This document shows positions 53,691-64,000 of a stretch of 64,000 nucleotides of DNA, piece after piece. Source of the stretch: Hygrocybe punicea. Its lineage: Eukaryota; Basidiomycota; Agaricomycetes; Agaricales; Hygrophoraceae. The notes beneath the pieces were generated by a model, which saw only the letters and a program-made list of their open reading frames with translations, was not told where the DNA came from and did no database searches. The stretch lies in assembly GCA_963556145.1 (NCBI GenBank), contig OY744462.1, forward strand, positions 6,882,001 to 6,946,000. The letters are read 5' to 3'. Position 1 is the first letter of the stretch. Every line of letters starts with the position of its first letter. The translations under genes and the position numbers were made by a program.

Positions 53691-56600
53691 ATGGTGCCCA
53701 AACACCCGCCCAAGCCAGAACCAAGCCAACCAATCTATACTACCCAGGAACACTGCCAACAGGATGACGACGACATCGGAGACATGCAACCAGAGGTTGA
53801 CTTGGATGCCGATAAATCAATCTTCACCAGAAAAACTTACCCATTCAAGAAAGAGCGCATCAAAGCAGTACTGGCCAACATTAAACTTGGACACGACCTC
53901 ACCCCCACCCAACGAACACAAATGGAAGACCTGCTTTGCGAGTTTGTGGACTGTTTTGCTCTATCCATGAGCGAGGTGAGGCCTGTCCCCGGCGCTGAAC
54001 ACCGGATACACATACCTCCCAACACAGTGTTTCCAAAACGGGTACCTCGACAATGGCAGTTCAATGTGGCACAACACGAGTTCCTTAACAAAACCATAGA
54101 TGAGCTGTTAGCCGCCGACATCATAGAACCGATATGACCAGAGGACGTGAAATGCGCCTCACCCATCGCCCTGGGACACAAAGCCCATGATGGCCCAGGA
54201 CTCCCAATGGAGGAACTGCAGTACTGGGTCAATGAGGAATGCGCCGCCCACAGATTCCCACCACCACACGACCTAGAGCCACAACAGCCACCCAAGACAC
54301 CAACCCTGGAAACCACAAAACTCACGAAGTGGTGGTTCTGCCAGAACTACAAAGCACTGAACAACGTAACGGAAGTGTTCCCAATGCCGCAGGGCAACAT
54401 CTGCGCAAAACAGCAATGCCTGAGCGGACACAGGTGGGTGCATGGCTTTGACTTCGCATTGGGCTTCTATGCAGTCATCATCCCACAGGAAAGCAGGCCA
54501 TATCTAGCATTCTACATTGAAGGCTGCAGCTTCTTTACACAAAAATGGATGCCCTTTGGCCTCACCGGCGCCCCCTCAACCTTTGCGCACACCACAGCCC
54601 AGGCCCTCGGAGACATACTCACAACTTTGCAGCTGGAACTCTTCATGGATGATGGCGGAACAGCTGGGGATGACTTTGACGAGATGCTGGGGCACACACG
54701 ACACTTCTTTCAAAGGGTCCACGAGACAGGTCTATCCCTATCAGTGAAAAAGTCAAAGTTCTTCATGACAGAAATTATATTTGCAGGATCCAAAGTTGGA
54801 CCTGATGGTGTCCAAGCCAACGAGACCAAGGTCACCGCTGTGGTCAATTGGAGGGCACCACCAGACCTTCTCACCCTCTCCAGCTTCCTCGGCTTAATGG
54901 GATACTTCAGAGATCTCATTCAGGGCTATGCCAAACTCACGCAGCCACTGTCTGATCTCTTATGCTCCGCCAACATACCAAAAAACGCAGGGAAATCAGC
55001 ATATTGCGCAGTACTGAGAGGCGTCAAGCTCGCCAACACATGGACCAAAAAACACAAGAAGTGTTTTCTCGACTTAAAAACAGTGCTCACCACTAACCTG
55101 GTTCTCTCAGCATCGCGGTTTGATGGAACACCTGTCATTGTCATGATGGACAGCTGCAAGGAGGGTTTTGGAGCAGTCCTCTCCCAGAGGATGAGTGTAA
55201 CATGACCCGGTGGCAAAGTAATAACAAGCCTACACCCCATCGCATATGCCTCTAAATGCACCTCCACCACGAAAGAATGCTACAAACCATTCCTGCTCGA
55301 ATTTGCCACCCTCAAGTTTGCACTGGACAAATTTGACAACATCATTTGGGGATTCCCCGTCAAACTGGAGACAGATTGCCAGGCCCTGTGCAATGTTCTA
55401 AACAGTACCAACCTCAATGCTACCCATGCATGCTGGAGAGATGGGGTGCTGGCCCACCAGATAACCAACATCCACCACATCCCAGGCAGAGTGAACCTCG
55501 TGGGCAATGCCCTCAGCTGCAAAGATGAAGAGCTCCCAAGGATACTGGGAGACGGGAGTAGCTGGTCTGTCTCACCAGACTGGGAGGTCTCACACGGCCT
55601 CACCTACAACCTCTTCACATTAACGGACACCACCCCACCAATCGCTATGCAACCACTTCCAAGACGAACACATATTCGTTGAGATCATAGATGCCTTACT
55701 TGGCGACCCAGACAACCCATCTGAGTGCGACAAATGATGCGTGACCCACCGGGCAAGAGACTTCTTAATTGAGGAGGGACACCTGTGGAAGCTTGGCAAC
55801 CCCACACCCGTGAGAGCCACACCACGCCAAGAGTGCATCACCAAAGCAAAGGCGATGGCACTTGCCAAATTGGAGCACAACAAAACCCACATGGGATGCG
55901 ACTTAATCAAAATGCAGCTATTGGACAGAATATGCACCCCATTCCTCGATGCATCCATAACAACGGCGATACACCAGTGCAGGCGGTGCAAGAACTTCGG
56001 GACCACCCATGTCCATGCCCTACTCTGACCAATCATCAGGAGCCAGCCTTTCGAGCTGCTGGTGGGCAACTACACCTCAATGCTGATGGGAAAAAGTGGG
56101 TACACAAAGATAGGCCTCTACGCTGACGTGTTCTCTAGGCAACTATTCACGTTCAAGGTCAAATCCGCCATGGGAAAAGCCACTGTGGAAAGCTTGGAGC
56201 GAATCAGCAATGCATTCGTCGCACCCACGGTATCCATGACCAATGGAGGCTCTCACTTTGACTGCGAGGCGGTGCGAAACTACTGCGCTAGTGTCCAAAC
56301 TAAACACCATGTCATAGTCGCATACTCCCCCTGGATCAACGGCCTCATAGAAGGATCAAACAAAATATTGCTGAACACCCTTAAATGACTGTGTGCCCCT
56401 GAACTCGGAGAGGATGAATACAAGCAAATGGCTGTCAACGACATCCCAAAAAATTGGCCCCAACATTTGGATGCTGCGGTGAAAGCTTTATCTGATAGAA
56501 TCCTTCCATCACTAAATCTTTCCCTGAACGAGTTGCTATTTGGTTTAGCAGTGAACTCCCGAGCCCCAGACAACCCCGAGGCCACCCCACTACCCACAGA

Positions 56601-57072
56601 CGCTGCAATAGCAATTCACCTGGCTTATGCAGAACAACAGCAGTTAGATGGTCATGCTTGTGCTGTGGACCACGCAGCAAACCGCAAGGCAATTTTCGAC
56701 GCCAGGGTCCTCCAACACATCCCCAGAGAAGTTATATTTAAATCTGGCCAGCTAGTACAGGTATATCACAGTGACCTGATCAATGTCTACTCTAGTGAAT
56801 GCAAACTACTACCATGCTGGTCTGTACCCCGCCACATCATAACCCGAATACACAATTCATACTCCCTGGAAACTCTGGAGGGCATTGCCCAACCGGGTAC
56901 CTTCAATGCCCACCGACTTCAACCCTTCAAGCCCAGGGTAGGCACCAGGTTGGCGCATGCTGAGAGCATTTGGCCACACAGCACCAACACCGATGAGGCT
57001 AGTTTGGATTCAGAGAGGATTGACCAGGAAGCTGACTCAGACGTGACTTGTGATGAGGGGGTTGTTCCCTAG
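53691..57072 (+). pseudogene. Gypsy pol: reverse transcriptase, RNase H and integrase, inactivated
   Basis: Order: reverse transcriptase (FVDCFALSMSEVRPVPGAEH, KWWFCQNYKALNNVTEVFPM, HGFDFALGFYAVIIPQ, LFMDDGGTAGDDF as active site, SSFLGLMGYFRDLI); RNase H (VIVMMDSCKEGFGAVL, KLETDCQAL); integrase zinc domain (THMGCDLI, CRRCKNFG) and core. TGA stops fall at 54135, 55203, about 55735, 56028 and 56386, and a frameshift near 55650. In the integrase core the first Asp reads Asn (GNYTSM, codon 56068) and the second reads Asn (TNGGSHF, codon 56242); the Glu (NGLIEGSNK) remains. Both Asn codons lie in CA where CG would restore Asp. The C-terminal 214 codons (56428-57072) are open. Confidence 0.85.
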
Positions 57073-57106
57073 CAACAAAGACGTTGCTAAGGAGGAGGGG
57101 GGTACT

Positions 57107-57264
57107 TGTAGTAGTTGTACCTGGGCTGTCACGTGACCCAGGTCCCATGGTTGGATCTCCTTATGTAGTCATTTCCTGTTGCAGAGAGTCTTGTCTGATT
57201 CCATCACCCCATCCTAACCCCAATTCCATTGTGATCCCTTGAGCATCCTTGGTACCACTCCAAC
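57107..57264 (+). repeat. Gypsy right LTR
   Basis: Matches the left LTR apart from five transitions, three of them at CpG. It is preceded by the polypurine tract at 57091-57103. Confidence 0.85.
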
Positions 57265-57966
57265 GGTTGGAGATCGGAGGAGAAGTAAAAAGTCATGGAA
57301 AGAAAGAAACTTACTCTAATAGGGGTCGAAAGAAAGGAATATGTATGAATCACATGAAAACGTAGCCAAAAACAGTCCTGAAAGGAGGATGAAGATGGTC
57401 TTGTAACAAAGGAAGAACAAAGGAGTCTGGTGGGAGAAAGGGAATAAGTGTTCTAAATGAGTTAGTCTATCTAAGATGAAATGGGGCATTGCTGTATGAA
57501 AGGTGAACGATTATGCAAGAGTCCAGGGCTCGATCCGATTCGAAGGTTTTCTATCTAGTGTTTCAAGGTCCAGTCCATAGGACAGGAAAAAAACCGGGAC
57601 CCAACCGGACTGAACCGAAAAAGACCAGACCACTGGTTGCAGTTGCGCCTGATGTGGGAGGCTGCCAGTTGCAGTTGCCCAATTTGGCCCACCCTTATGC
57701 AACCAAGTTGCAACCAGCCATAACCAGTTACAACCGGACTTTCCGGTTCACCTCGTAGATAGGGAAATTGTATATTTTTTGGGGGGTTGCAATCCTATGT
57801 AGATAATAAAACAAATGGACAAATTATGTATAATAGAGGGCACAGCACTTTGCCCTGCCCTGCCCAATTCTTGTTGGTGCCAATGGTGTGTCTTGCCAGT
57901 TCAATGTGAGGCCATGGCCCTTAACCTGCTGGTTTCCATGACTTGGGGTGCCACATACCTCGTGCG

Positions 57967-58005
57967 GGCCAGATGCAGTTGTCACCCTCACGAGGTAGAT
58001 GGGGG
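57967..58005 (-). repeat. Hairpin B-like, copy 6 (larger loop)
   Basis: CCTCGTGCGGG pairs with CCCTCACGAGG around a 16-nt loop. On the minus strand GTATGT follows directly. The GGTGG/CCACC core is not kept, but the order (donor, hairpin, TTGGCCC motif, palindrome A) matches 7595-7798. Confidence 0.45.
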
Positions 58006-58162
58006 GCCATCCTCATTGCCATCCTCGTTGGATGTGGGGCTGTCGTTGGTTAGGCTGTTGGTGTCCAATGGGGCTGGCCATTGGGGGGACGGTGCTTGTC
58101 CAGTGGGGCCATCCCTGTTGGCCCTTTCTGCGTCCTTCTTCAGGGTTGTGGGCCGCACCCTG

Positions 58163-58220
58163 TAACCTCGCAAACACAATGCCAATGTCAATTGACATGG
58201 CCGTGCTTGTTTGTGAGGTT
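58163..58220 (-). repeat. Palindrome A, copy 5
   Basis: The core ATGTCAATTGACAT (TCAATTGA at 58188-58195) has arms AACCTCGCAAACA and TGTTTGTGAGGTT. On the minus strand it is followed by GAGGTTACAG, acceptor-like, and then by the GGACGCAGAAAGGGCCAA motif shared with copy 3. Confidence 0.75.
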
Positions 58221-58962
58221 GGATGGGGGGTCACGAGCCTGCACCTGGTCCTTGGCCCACCATTGGCGCATCTCGTTGCTTTGTGTTGACATTGGCGAGG
58301 GTGAGGGCGAGGGTGAGGGCGAGGTCCGTGTCTGTGTCCATCCATTGTCGGAGACATTGTCATGTAGTTAGTAACACAGAATAACGGAATAAAAACATAA
58401 AAAAATACCTAATGTAGTTGACAACACTTTTGTTGTGGGCAACTCTCCATGCTATCTTTGTCGTCATCATCACTGCGCACCAAGCCTGCAGCTGCTAGTT
58501 TCGACATTCAAGGCTGATGGTTGAAAACGGTGGCATGCTCCTGCATGGTGTTGAGGGTGTCCAGGGAGGCATTCTTGGTGCGAATCATCACTGTTGTGTT
58601 TGCCGTTGTCGTTGCTGTACTTGTTGAGGTGGTGGGAGAGTGGGAGAGTGGCGATGAAATGTGATCACATGTGCTTTTACCACCCACCGCCCCATGTATC
58701 TTTTTGTTTCTCTCTGTTTATTTTGCATAATATGTAGATTAATTTATAAACAGTATTATAATAATAAGAATCAATCTATGATATGTAAAAAAATCTGCAT
58801 GAAAAGATGGTGGGATAGAGTAGTCATGCTCATCATTGATGATGACGAGCGCATGTGCCTGTAAGTGATGGGCGATGGCAACAGTGATGGGAAAGCCTGA
58901 GCCCATCAGCACCCCTGTTCCTGACCGGACGAACTGGTTATTACTGTATATAGGACATTACT

Positions 58963-59330
58963 CACTACAATGACTCTAAGTATTTCTAAATTTTCAGTAG
59001 TGAAGACCGGTCCAGACCTGGTGCAAAACCAGTCTGGACTGGTTGTTAACCAGTTCAGGTTGAAACCAGTTTTAACCAGTTAATAGACCAGAAAAAACCA
59101 AATGCAACCAGTTTCCATCAGTCCGGTCTGGTTTTTTCAGTTTTTGGAGTGTTAGGCAACCGGTCTGGTGTTGTTCATGGGGAGTGTTTCTTAGAAAAAC
59201 AGTTCCTCACCAAAGGTTTCCAGAGTGCGACTTTGATCGGGAAATTACCTTGTTGTTCGGCAAGGGTGGATTTGTCCTTGTTTCAACTCAATGTACTTAC
59301 TCACTTGCTAGTGGGGTTATAGGTTGAACC
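58963..59330. repeat. CCAGTCTGGACTGG-rich stretch
   Basis: Repeated AACCAGT/ACTGGTT motifs with much self-complementarity (59000-59180). Nothing coding is seen. Confidence 0.45.
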
Positions 59331-59344
59331 TAGTGATGATAGTT

Positions 59345-59540
59345 ATATGAGATAACAATACAGTTATCTTATGTCAGTTGTTATTAGATAACAATGCAGT
59401 TATCTAATAGTAGTGGTTAAGGATATGAGATAGCAGTATACAGTTACCTATCAAGAGTAGTTGATACTTGATAACAATATACAATACCTGTCAAAGATTA
59501 GTTGATGTTAGATAACAATGAACAGTTACCTTATAATAGA
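59345..59540. repeat. GATAACAATACAGTTATCT repeat, about five copies
   Basis: Units at about 59352, 59386, 59428, 59469 and 59510 (spacing 34-42 bp), each nearly self-complementary (GATAAC...GTTATC). Confidence 0.7.
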
Positions 59541-59925
59541 TGTAAGTCAGAGTATATGACTTGAAGGATGAAAGTATAGTGAGGTCTTCCAATCAAGGTA
59601 AGACTTTGAGATGATAGACACTCAAGCAAGGGTAGGTGATGAGTGTAAGTGGCAATGATGAACAATGAGCAAGAGGATAGTGAAAGTCAATGAGGGATAT
59701 TACAATAGACTATCAACAAAGTATGCAATGATATTGGATATGTGGATAAAATAAAAGTAACAAGAGCAGTCAAGGGGGTACCGGAAAAAGAAAAAAGTAC
59801 CTGGGGTCAATTTTTTTTTTTCAAGCCTCAGGAGGGAACCTACCTACCTCGTAATCAGGCACATGTCCATATATAGTAATTCACATGATATATCACTAGT
59901 AAAATACCAACTATTTGTGAACTCT
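59541..59925. other. Spacer without recognised gene
   Basis: AT-rich and purine-rich DNA with a T run at 59811-59821. It lies downstream (3') of the minus-strand pseudogene. Confidence 0.5.
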
Positions 59926-62900
59926 TCAACCCTTTCTCGTGCGTTTCCCTACCCAGGCTGGGCAAGAAGAAAGACATGATATACAAACCCAATTCCATGG
60001 GACTAGCTCCATCTCAACACAATGAAGGTGATACTGAATGACATTCAGCCAAGCTGCAAGCAAGCCAATGTTGCGAGAACTTACCCATTCTGTTTCACAG
60101 CCAGCTTTTCTGCACTGCACAATGTCCTGCCCAGCCTCTATCTGTGCTTTTGAAACTGTCTGGCCACAGAGGCATTGTGAAAGACTTCCAATGTCAACAA
60201 TCTTTCGCTTTCGGCGTGAACGGATTGGTGGCTCATCACCATTGTCGTCCAGTAATTCGGATGTGGGCAATACACATGACAACGACTCGGAGCCAGCAGG
60301 AGCTTCCGGAAGTACAATTTCAACACCACAGGACAGGTCCTGCGCGATGACTGGCAATAGTTGAGATCCTGAACTCTGAGTGTCAGGCAGCTGTCCACAT
60401 TCTGAATTGGAAGCCTAATGATGATGAGTTTGGAGCCAAGGCGAAGCGGAAACAACACACCTTAGTAGATGTAAAACATAAATGATCATTGTCACTCTCA
60501 CTGAGAGCCTGGGTCTCTCTTATGCTTGTAACGGCTGTATCCGTCTCCAAGTCAGTGTTACGAGTTGAACAAATAGTGGCCGTCTGCCATGGTGACTTGG
60601 AGTAGCCAGGTCGATCATGGTCATTCCCTGTGTCTTCGCTGTCGGTCGAGCCACTGTAGTCATCTGATTCATGATCTGACACAGAATCAGTAGTCTTGGC
60701 ATCATCCAAACTGAGAGTTGGTGCCGGTGGTGCAGCATCTGAATCCGACTTGTTTGTGTCCTCAAGGTTTGTAGCCCTACATCAAGTATTATGAGCATAG
60801 TGACATTTAGACAAAAACAAGTATGTGTGCTTACCGAAATGCCAAACGAGAACTATGTGCCTTTGAAATCACCAGAGATGCGGGCAGGTGTTTTCCCTTT
60901 GTCTTTTGGCACTTGACAGTGACTTTGTGACGATCTTTCCATATGGCGGCCATTTGCGATTTTTCAAAGTTTGTCAGCGACCAAAGCTCTTGATATGTTG
61001 GAAGTGATGCGGATGGGTGGGCCAGTTGGAAATGGTACTTCATATTGTATCGCCAGACAGCTGGATCACCTGATGAGCATAACAGGCAGCAGAGTGGGAC
61101 ATTCGAGCAAGGAGATGATTTTGAGGATTCCGCTGCAACATTGTAGGAAAAGGTGATCAAGTTTGGGCATCCTTTAGATGCAGCATAATTGATCTCGTCC
61201 CTTCGCACTTTTCCCTTTCTTCAGGTAAAACTGGCACATAGGTGACGGCCGAAGACAAAGACCACAAGGTTCTGAAGAACGGTCAAGGGTGGAATCGTGA
61301 AGGATGTGTGCACCGATATGAGAAAGGAAGCGCTGCCCTTTAGTTTCATCAAGGGTGACCACCGGTGAACACTTGGGGCACATGTATATGCTATCATCTT
61401 CTATCTCATGTGTTCCTTCGTCCGATTGACAAACAAAGCATGCTTCACCTGAAGTGTAATTGTTGTGACCATGAAGTATTCAATTAGTTTAATTTTCGGG
61501 CAATAGATATGAATGGGACATACCAGAAGCTTCGCGATAAGGAAAACATCTGGTTATGGCAATTTTGGGAACAAATTTGAGGTCTTTCGTCATCAACCAG
61601 TCAAAAAGAGAAGCTGCGAAAGCAAGCAAAACACTGCTCTCAAAGAGATAAAAAGGTTTTCCTAAGGTTTGAGTTGCGACAGGAAGATTGATAGGTTGAA
61701 TAAGTTGCCCAGGTACATTGAGATTCAGAAATTCAGAGCATCCCAGCATCCTATGAGAGCGCCAGTCATTTATCATACTTGGGTCATCCTCTGCAGTGGC
61801 TGGTACAAGGGCGAGAATCTGGTATGAAATAGTGACTGTGCACTCAGACAAGATGTCGAGACACAATTGTTCGACAGGCTTGAAATCAAGCTTGATATTA
61901 TTGATTTCACCGATGCAGAGGAATATCTTTTTCTCACATCGAACCAGTGTGGCTATGGGTTCAGACACGAGAAGGCAGGGACTTCCGAAAGCAGAATCAG
62001 ACTCGATGCCTGTTTGTTGTATGTCAATCGCTGCATAGCGTTCAACCTCTTTGACTCGCTTTAACCAATCGGTAGAGCTTGGAGTGTTTCTGTACCTGGA
62101 TCGGAGGGCCAGAATTCTTGATTTTGGGAGGATTGTACCGCCGAACATTGCAAATCGACCAAAAGAAGACTCTCCCTCTCTCGGGCCATCATCAACCTCT
62201 TCTCCAAGAGCATCCTCGATCTCTATTGATGTCGACAATTGGGGTCTCTGGGTTGGAGCCTGGGATGTGGCAGTGACAGAATCTACATCAATCTCGTCAT
62301 CCTGTTCTGGAGGGAGATTCACAAGCAAACGCCCAAAGGGAGAAAGGATATCTGTTCCATCTGCCGAATCGATATTTTTTAGCAAAAAGGGATATTCGGC
62401 TTCAACCAAACGGTGTCCTCGTTTCCAGCAGGTAAGGAGAGTCACATTTTGGACACAAACATTGCCTCGCCATGAGGCAGGTTTTATGTGATCAGCATTG
62501 TTAGGAAGTTGGGTGGAATCTCTTGTGATGGCTGGCAGCTTCAAACGTTGAGGTGCCCTGTCCCAGTGGGGATACTTGGCAAGTATATTGGAAACTTCAG
62601 TCGTCCCTGTGAGCCGTGAGGCAAGTTGCAGAATGTCAAGGTTAGCGTCGTTGCCAACCATTGTGTGGAGAATGCCAAAGAGTTCTTCTAAGCGATCGGT
62701 GCCTAGCAGCATGAGCCAGAATTGGCCATGTGGATCGTTGACTTTAGTTTTCGCAACACAAAAATATATGTTTTTTATCATGATCATGATATCGGTGTAA
62801 AGGAGTGTCGGGAGAAACTCCTTCTGAGCCTTGATGTATAACACGAGAGATGAGCCGCAGCACTGAGATGTTCAAGTTGTTCGGAGAGAGAAAGATCTAT

Positions 62901-64000
62901 GCAGAGATAGAGAAAAACCACATGATAAAGAAGCTTGCCAAGTGTTCGAAGAGCTTCTCGTGCCGCTAGAAAGTTTGGCCTTGACTCTGAAGAAGATGCC
63001 GGAGGAATGGACCAAATGTCCTTTAGCAGGTCAAATGCCAGTTTGACATCTTGCTTGTCGTCTGGATTGAATATTGCATGGATGTGGGCAGAGGACATGT
63101 CCATTGACTGGAGATGTCTGTGAATTATTGCTGGCGTAACTTGAAAGCCCATGATGACGACACTGCGCTCTCGAAGAAGGAGGTTTCGGAGACGTTTAAA
63201 AATGTGCTTATAATCTTTATCAGCAGTCAAGTCATCGTCTCCCACGTGAAGATCCATGAGGCGGAGGGAGTTTAGTAGGGGATAAATGTTTGAATCGTGG
63301 GCCAGCTTGCGTTTAAAGGTCAAAATGACAAGTGATGTTCCACGTCCTGTTTCACCATCTGAAGCTATGGAGACAATACGGAGATTGGTGGCAGTCCTCT
63401 TTGTTTCGGCAGCTTCAATCATGGTTTCGATGACATCCCTGGCATGCTCTTTCCCGGACTCACGTTTGCAGTCTCCAGAGATAAGAATCAGTCGTGCTGC
63501 ATAGACACGAGTATCAGCGCCTAGTATTCCGAGAGCCCCAACAGTTGCCTATTAATAGTATTATAGAAGAAACACTTCAAATTCAGTGTGTTCGGAGCTA
63601 TGTAATCGTGATCCAGCTTACCTCACTTGCATGGTGCACTGATTGGTCGTCCAAGCTCTTGAACAATTCCTCCATGTCGGCTTCACTGTTGAACTCCAGG
63701 CTAATATTATTCGCATGTTCCCTGCATATGCCGAGGAAGCGATTTGTCTTGTGGTCCCATTGAATTCATTTCTCTGTTGCAATCTCGTCAATCATCAAAA
63801 CTTGATGCGCAACCTTCTTTGACTGCAAGACCTCCCTGATGCCTTCAAAGCAGGCTTCTATGTTTTTCTGAATTTCATCAACTTGGGGAGTTGAATGGGA
63901 AGGGATGATTGGAGGCATAGTGGAACGGTTTCGAAGTGTGGTCATCCCAGGAAGTCCCAATGAACGGTGGCCAATTTGGGCAACTCGGTTACCACCCAGC
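59926..64000 (-). pseudogene. Uncharacterised basidiomycete multi-exon protein with C-terminal PHD-like finger, broken
   Basis: It runs off the right edge, so the true start is not in view. In minus-strand order: SHSTPQVDEIQKNIEACFEG; LRIVSIASDGETGRG; DLHVGDDDLTADKDYKHIFK; GTDRLEELFGILHTMVGNDA; TGTTEVSNILAKYPHWDRAP; DHIKPASWRGNV; then Cys/His-rich CPKCSPVV, HIGAHIL, CGLC and CCLLCSSGDPAVWRYN; an acidic linker; and a PHD-like finger (CLCG, DIVQCRKAGCETEW, spliced to YHLHCVEMELVPWNWVCISC). I recall this family as common and uncharacterised in agaricomycetes. Several introns keep good GT...AG ends. Damage: TGA at about 63766 in a CGA-like context, a CTCTC dinucleotide frameshift near 62846, and a frameshift near 61195. 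A chromatin-reading C-terminus is inferred; the main body has no known function. Confidence 0.65.

Larger units (their letters stand above)
40804..57264 (+). mobile_element. Ty3/Gypsy LTR retrotransposon interrupted by a LINE
   Basis: Two 158-159 bp LTRs (40804-40962 and 57107-57264) bound gag and pol in Gypsy order (protease, reverse transcriptase, RNase H, integrase). The LTRs start TGTAGTAGTTGTACC, end ACTCCAAC, and differ at five positions, all transitions. A primer-binding-like TGGTGATGAGAGCAACATTC follows the left LTR. A polypurine tract (AAGGAGGAGGGGGGT) precedes the right one. Without the insertions the element is about 6.7 kb. No target duplication was found. Stops, one frameshift and integrase changes make it inactive. 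Confidence 0.88.
57265..58962. other. Low-complexity region with palindrome A and hairpin B-like copies
   Basis: It begins after the Gypsy LTR with unassigned DNA. From about 57575 it holds CCGGACTGAACC/GGTTGCAGTTGCGCC-type sequence, then hairpin B-like copy 6 and palindrome A copy 5. At 58280-58325 there is a GAGGGTGAGGGC repeat, and at 58408-58443 another hairpin next to a donor-like sequence. The CCAGACCGG-rich part at 59000-59180 is similar to 57575-57650 in inverse orientation. It may be a hAT-like element, but I could not find matching ends. Confidence 0.45.

Noticed and set aside
40804..57264. A 5-bp target duplication for the Gypsy element
   Set aside because: Left flank GACAG and right flank GTTGG do not match, and no shift of the boundary gives a convincing pair.

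Overview
The window looks like repeat-dense, gene-poor chromatin from a basidiomycete fungus, most likely an agaricomycete. Short introns of about 40-60 bp interrupt the transposase genes. The element mix (Plavaka-type transposase with the VDLMHEFELGVWK block, Tad-like LINEs with a gag-like ORF1, MULE, DD34E Tc1/mariner, hAT-type MITEs, Ty3/Gypsy) and a captured RPB1 fragment also point there. The species cannot be fixed from the sequence. No intact ordinary host gene, rRNA or tRNA gene was recognised.

Layout. 1-3.8 kb: a giant inverted repeat of low-complexity D/N/G- and S/G/N-coding-like DNA. 5.1-5.6 kb: a degenerate satellite. 6.1-7.1 kb: a solo LTR, with further copies at 30.3-31.2 and 35.3-36.2 kb. 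7.2-8.6 kb: a hAT-like non-autonomous element. 9.04-19.08 kb: a MULE with a 9-bp target duplication. A 6.4-kb LINE sits in one of the MULE's introns on the opposite strand. 19.4-21.8 kb: Plavaka remnants on both strands. 23.36-30.27 kb: a Tc1/mariner-like element with about 616-bp terminal inverted repeats and a TA target duplication. It carries an intact 5-exon DD34E transposase, an intact 4-exon cargo gene of unknown function, a captured RPB1 piece and a 137-bp tandem array. 32.3-34.8 kb: nested inverted repeats around a 200-bp assembly gap, with a hAT MITE inserted in one arm. 36-38 kb: exon/intron-like units, an AGGACTCCT array and other tandem repeats. 38.3-38.5 kb: a perfect hairpin MITE. 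38.5-40.8 kb: a decayed Gypsy remnant. 40.8-57.3 kb: a second Gypsy copy, broken by a LINE that is itself broken by two different non-autonomous LTR elements (three nesting levels). 57.3-59.9 kb: more low-complexity, palindrome-bearing DNA. 59.9-64 kb: a multi-exon pseudogene of a family I recall only as uncharacterised, ending in a PHD-like finger and running off the right edge.

How the parts work together. The Tc1/mariner element looks the most likely to be, or to have been recently, autonomous. The Gypsy copy is dead, with stops and with two integrase catalytic Asp codons changed to Asn. Most damage in Gypsy, the LINEs and the last pseudogene is of the CGA-to-TGA or CG-to-CA kind, suggesting methylated-CpG decay. 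A 2.2-kb non-autonomous LTR element has the same primer-binding core and similar LTR ends as the Gypsy copy, so it may have been mobilised by that family. Two structured motifs recur in unrelated elements: a hairpin at 5' splice-site-like sequences and a TCAATTGA-centred palindrome near 3' splice-site-like sequences. They are the least explained signal here.
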